DNA of 8,151 nucleotides from JACJWR01 sp964556255 (lineage in GTDB: Bacteria > Actinomycetota > Actinomycetes > S36-B12 > UBA10799), in assembly GCA_964556255.1 (NCBI GenBank), contig CAZKVQ010000083.1, forward strand, positions 1 through 8,151, read 5' to 3'. The notes under the pieces were generated by a model that worked only from the letters and a program-made list of their open reading frames with translations, did no database searches and had not been told where the DNA came from. Of this stretch, positions 6,058 to 8,151 are shown piece by piece (within the stretch, counting starts at the first letter, position 1; the number at the start of each line of letters is the position of its first letter). Position numbers and translations under genes: made by a program.

Positions 6058-6927
6058 GTGACGGCTGCCCAGGACCTAACAGCTGTCCCCGCCGACCCCT
6101 CCTACGGCCCAAGCCTGGACCGCGACAACGACGTCTGGTTGGGAACCTTCCCCGGTCTAGGTGCGGTCAGGGTCAACGCGGACGGGGCCATCACGGTTGA
6201 TGTGGCCAACGCCGCAGACCTGCCAGCGGACGAGTGCGCAGCGCGGGAGCGAGCCCTTCGTTTCGGGTGGGGAGAGCCGTTGTCTTTTGCCCGGCGGGGA
6301 TTCCGGTGCGCCGGCGGCGCTGCGGCGGTGCCACCCCTTGGTGGCAGTTGCCTACTTCTTCAAGGTGAACCACACGACACGGCAATCGTCCTCCTGGAGC
6401 TTGCTCGGCGCGGCTGGACCGTTATGGGCGACAGGTTCACGCCCATCGAGTGGCACGGAGACACCCTTCTTGCCCACGCACGAGAGGCCCCGATCCTGGT
6501 GTCGCGTCGAAGGGCTGAGAAGGCAGGCATCTCCGGTGTGTCCGTGCGCGAGCACAGCGATGCGCTCATCGTCGACCTGCCACGGGATCCCGGTTCACAC
6601 AAGGTCGAGGCAGTTGTCCTGCTCCAAACGCGCAAACCAGAAGACGTACGCCTCACGCCACTGATGGGTCACGAACGCTTCGCGGCAGCCGCGAATCTGA
6701 CGATCGGTGGCGCGCTCTCCCCACACGGTCTCGCAGACCGAACCATTTCCAACTCCGCGGCGGCGGATGACCCGCCGCCAGAAGCCTTCGTCACCGAGCA
6801 CCTCAAGCTCGCCGCCCTGCCCTTCGCCCGGCTGTCCATCGACACGGCCGGCGTCACCGACGACGTCGACGCTTTGGTTGCGTGGTGGCAGACCATTACC
6901 GCCGGCTCATCGGACACCGCATCGTGA
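6058..6927 (+). CDS. HPr-kinase-like protein with degenerate P-loop (RiPP accessory protein)
   Basis: A 289-residue soluble protein whose layout recalls the HprK-like (serine kinase-like) proteins of lasso and other peptide clusters. It has an N-terminal beta-rich part (about 25-50), then RRGFRCAGGAAAVPPLGGSC (79-98) as in the strands before a P-loop. Next comes LLLQGEPHDTAIVLLELARRG (99-119), where active relatives have GxxGxGKST, then WTVMGDRFTPIEW (120-132) in place of the paired Asp motif. A basic RRRAEKAG and a later PLMGHERFA follow, both in family style. The Lys and Ser/Thr of the P-loop are absent, so ATP-dependent kinase activity is doubtful; a scaffold or peptide-binding role is possible. 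GTG 6058 fits the leaderless pattern; an in-frame ATG at 5902 would lie inside the ABC gene and add 52 unlike residues. The sulfotransferase start overlaps its stop, indicating a translational pair. Family assignment is by pattern only. Confidence 0.55.
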   Translation: MTAAQDLTAVPADPSYGPSLDRDNDVWLGTFPGLGAVRVNADGAITVDVANAADLPADECAARERALRFGWGEPLSFARRGFRCAGGAAAVPPLGGSCLLLQGEPHDTAIVLLELARRGWTVMGDRFTPIEWHGDTLLAHAREAPILVSRRRAEKAGISGVSVREHSDALIVDLPRDPGSHKVEAVVLLQTRKPEDVRLTPLMGHERFAAAANLTIGGALSPHGLADRTISNSAAADDPPPEAFVTEHLKLAALPFARLSIDTAGVTDDVDALVAWWQTITAGSSDTAS

Positions 6928-8151
6928 TCAGATCCACGCCGACGGACTCCGCTGCAACCAGCCAAGGCGACGTATCGGGACACACGGTCTGGTTGGCGTC
7001 CTACCCTAAGTCGGGAAACACCTGGCTGCGCGCGATCGTCACCGCCCTGAGTACCCACTCGCACCTCTTCGGCGTCAACCAACTCAGCTCGGGTGCGCAA
7101 CCCAACCACGTGGGTGCGGCGCTGACAGCCGTCGGCCTCGACGCGCGCTGGCTCGACCAGGACGAAGTCGATCAGCTGCGTACCGCACTCATCCACCAGC
7201 CGGAGAGGAGCTCAGCTCCGGCGGAGCGGTCGAGCAGTTCGCTAGCCGAGGCAGCTGGCTCCCCGAGGATCGAAGACGCTCCCGCCCCTCGACCTCCCCA
7301 ACTGCGCAAGACCCACGAAACGTACCGGCGCGGGCTGCCCGGCCGCGAGCCGTTTCCCACCGAGGCCACTCGTGCCGCCATCCTGATCATTCGCGACCCG
7401 CGTGACGTGGCCTGCTCCTATGCGGCCTTCTTCGGTGTTGACCTGGAGCAGGCCATCGACGCGATCGGCACAGACGCCGCAATAGGCAAGGCCAGCCCAG
7501 CTCGGATGGAAACCGCTCAACCGTGGGGCTCGTGGTCCAGCCATTCAGCCTCGTGGCTGGCCGACGACGTTCCCTTCGAGGTGCACCTCGTGCGCTATGA
7601 AGACCTCGCGGAGAACGCCGTCGAAACCCTGCTGCCGGTGTTCGCAGCGATCGGGCTGGACTGCAGCCGAGATGAGTTGGAGCAAGCCGTCGACCGTGCC
7701 CGCTTCGATCGGCTGCAGCAGGCGGAGGAGGAAACAGGATTCCGGGAGAAGAGCAAAGCGACTCGTACCTTCTTTCGGAAGGGAGCCGCCGGGGGTTGGC
7801 ACCAGGAACTCAGCGACGAGCAGGTTGTGGCGATCGAGGCCGACCACGCGGAAATGATGACGGCTTTGGGCTACGACCTCACGGGTGAGGCCGAGGAACG
7901 CGCTCGGGTCGCCGAGGTCCGTGAGTCACGTCGGCGACAGCGGCGCCACAGTTGGCTCCGGCTTCCAGAGAGCATGGGAATCGCTGTGCGAGAGGGCGAC
8001 GTGCCAGAAGAGCTGCCCGGAGCCGAGCGCCCCAAGCCGTGGATTCAGGTGAACCCGACGCAGGCGGTCGTTCGATTTGGTGGTGGCGCCGCCCTGTTGG
8101 TGGAGAACGGTCGAGACGTGACTGTTCACTGGGAACCGGAGCCAGGCAGTC
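6924..8151 (+). CDS. PAPS-dependent sulfotransferase with C-terminal HprK-like extension (runs off right edge)
   Basis: The gene is open for 409 residues to the window edge. Residues 20 to about 305 form a sulfotransferase that would move sulfate from PAPS to a hydroxyl or amine. The 5'-phosphosulfate loop YPKSGNTW is at 27-34 (Lys 29), KTH with the likely catalytic His at 129-131, and the 3'-phosphate motif RDPRDVACS at 157-165 (Arg 157, Ser 165). RYEDL is at 224-228 and RKGAAGGW at 285-292, matching the family RKGxxGxW. Between helix-forming segments, residues 93-126 are a Ser/Pro/Ala-rich insertion. Beyond 310 a charged linker leads to WIQVNPTQAVVRF and ALLVENGRDVTVHWEPEPG, which resembles the opening strands of HprK-like domains, so a fusion is suspected. 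GTG 6924 overlaps the previous TGA as GTGA, implying translational coupling. The likely substrate is the Nif11 peptide, with Tyr, Ser or Thr possible; this is inferred from context. Confidence 0.85.
   Translation, partial: MIRSTPTDSAATSQGDVSGHTVWLASYPKSGNTWLRAIVTALSTHSHLFGVNQLSSGAQPNHVGAALTAVGLDARWLDQDEVDQLRTALIHQPERSSAPAERSSSSLAEAAGSPRIEDAPAPRPPQLRKTHETYRRGLPGREPFPTEATRAAILIIRDPRDVACSYAAFFGVDLEQAIDAIGTDAAIGKASPARMETAQPWGSWSSHSASWLADDVPFEVHLVRYEDLAENAVETLLPVFAAIGLDCSRDELEQAVDRARFDRLQQAEEETGFREKSKATRTFFRKGAAGGWHQELSDEQVVAIEADHAEMMTALGYDLTGEAEERARVAEVRESRRRQRRHSWLRLPESMGIAVREGDVPEELPGAERPKPWIQVNPTQAVVRFGGGAALLVENGRDVTVHWEPEPGS

Noticed and set aside
7207..7219. Palindrome GGAGCT-C-AGCTCC as a regulatory site
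   Set aside because: It lies inside the sulfotransferase coding region in a low-complexity stretch and is likely coincidental.
1..8151. tRNA, rRNA, CRISPR arrays, insertion sequences
   Set aside because: No cloverleaf, rRNA-like stretch, regularly spaced repeats, transposase motif or terminal inverted repeats were seen on reading both strands.

Overview
The window is GC-rich and reads as actinobacterial (Actinomycetota) chromosome. Most genes use GTG starts, third codon positions are mostly G or C, Shine-Dalgarno sequences are nearly absent, and most start codons sit six bases behind a TANNNT-type -10 box, as expected for leaderless transcripts. The exact genus cannot be told from this sequence.

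Layout. (1) From the left edge to 1338, on the minus strand, lies an amino-acid permease of the APC superfamily whose C-terminus is cut by the window edge. It is divergent from everything else and is probably the neighbour outside the cluster. (2) At 1441-1719 (+) is a 92-residue Nif11-type RiPP precursor with a Gly-Gly leader and a 24-residue core rich in Tyr, Trp and Cys. (3) At 1797-3356 (+) is a 14-helix MFS (DHA2-like) exporter. (4) At 3473-4162 (+) is a DUF4239 (bestrophin-like) membrane protein that appears to lack its first helix. (5) At 4194-5957 (+) is an ABC exporter half-transporter with a complete ATPase domain but no leader peptidase domain. (6) At 6058-6927 (+) is a protein resembling the HPr-kinase-like proteins of peptide clusters, with a destroyed P-loop. 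(7) From 6924 to beyond the right edge (+) is a PAPS-dependent sulfotransferase with all its cofactor motifs. It carries a C-terminal extension that resembles the start of another HPr-kinase-like domain. Its start overlaps the previous stop by four bases (GTGA).

Taken together this looks like the left part of a ribosomal-peptide (RiPP) cluster. A Nif11 leader would guide modification of a Tyr/Trp/Cys-rich core, the sulfotransferase and HprK-like proteins are candidate tailoring or accessory factors, and the ABC and MFS proteins are candidate export or immunity functions. None of the usual class-defining maturases is seen (LanM/LanB/LanKC, YcaO, radical SAM, lasso B/C proteins), and no C39 peptidase is seen. 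Either they lie beyond 8151 or elsewhere, or the product belongs to an unfamiliar class. A sulfated, possibly tyrosine-sulfated, Nif11 peptide is the most interesting hypothesis, but it is an inference from gene neighbourhood and motifs only.
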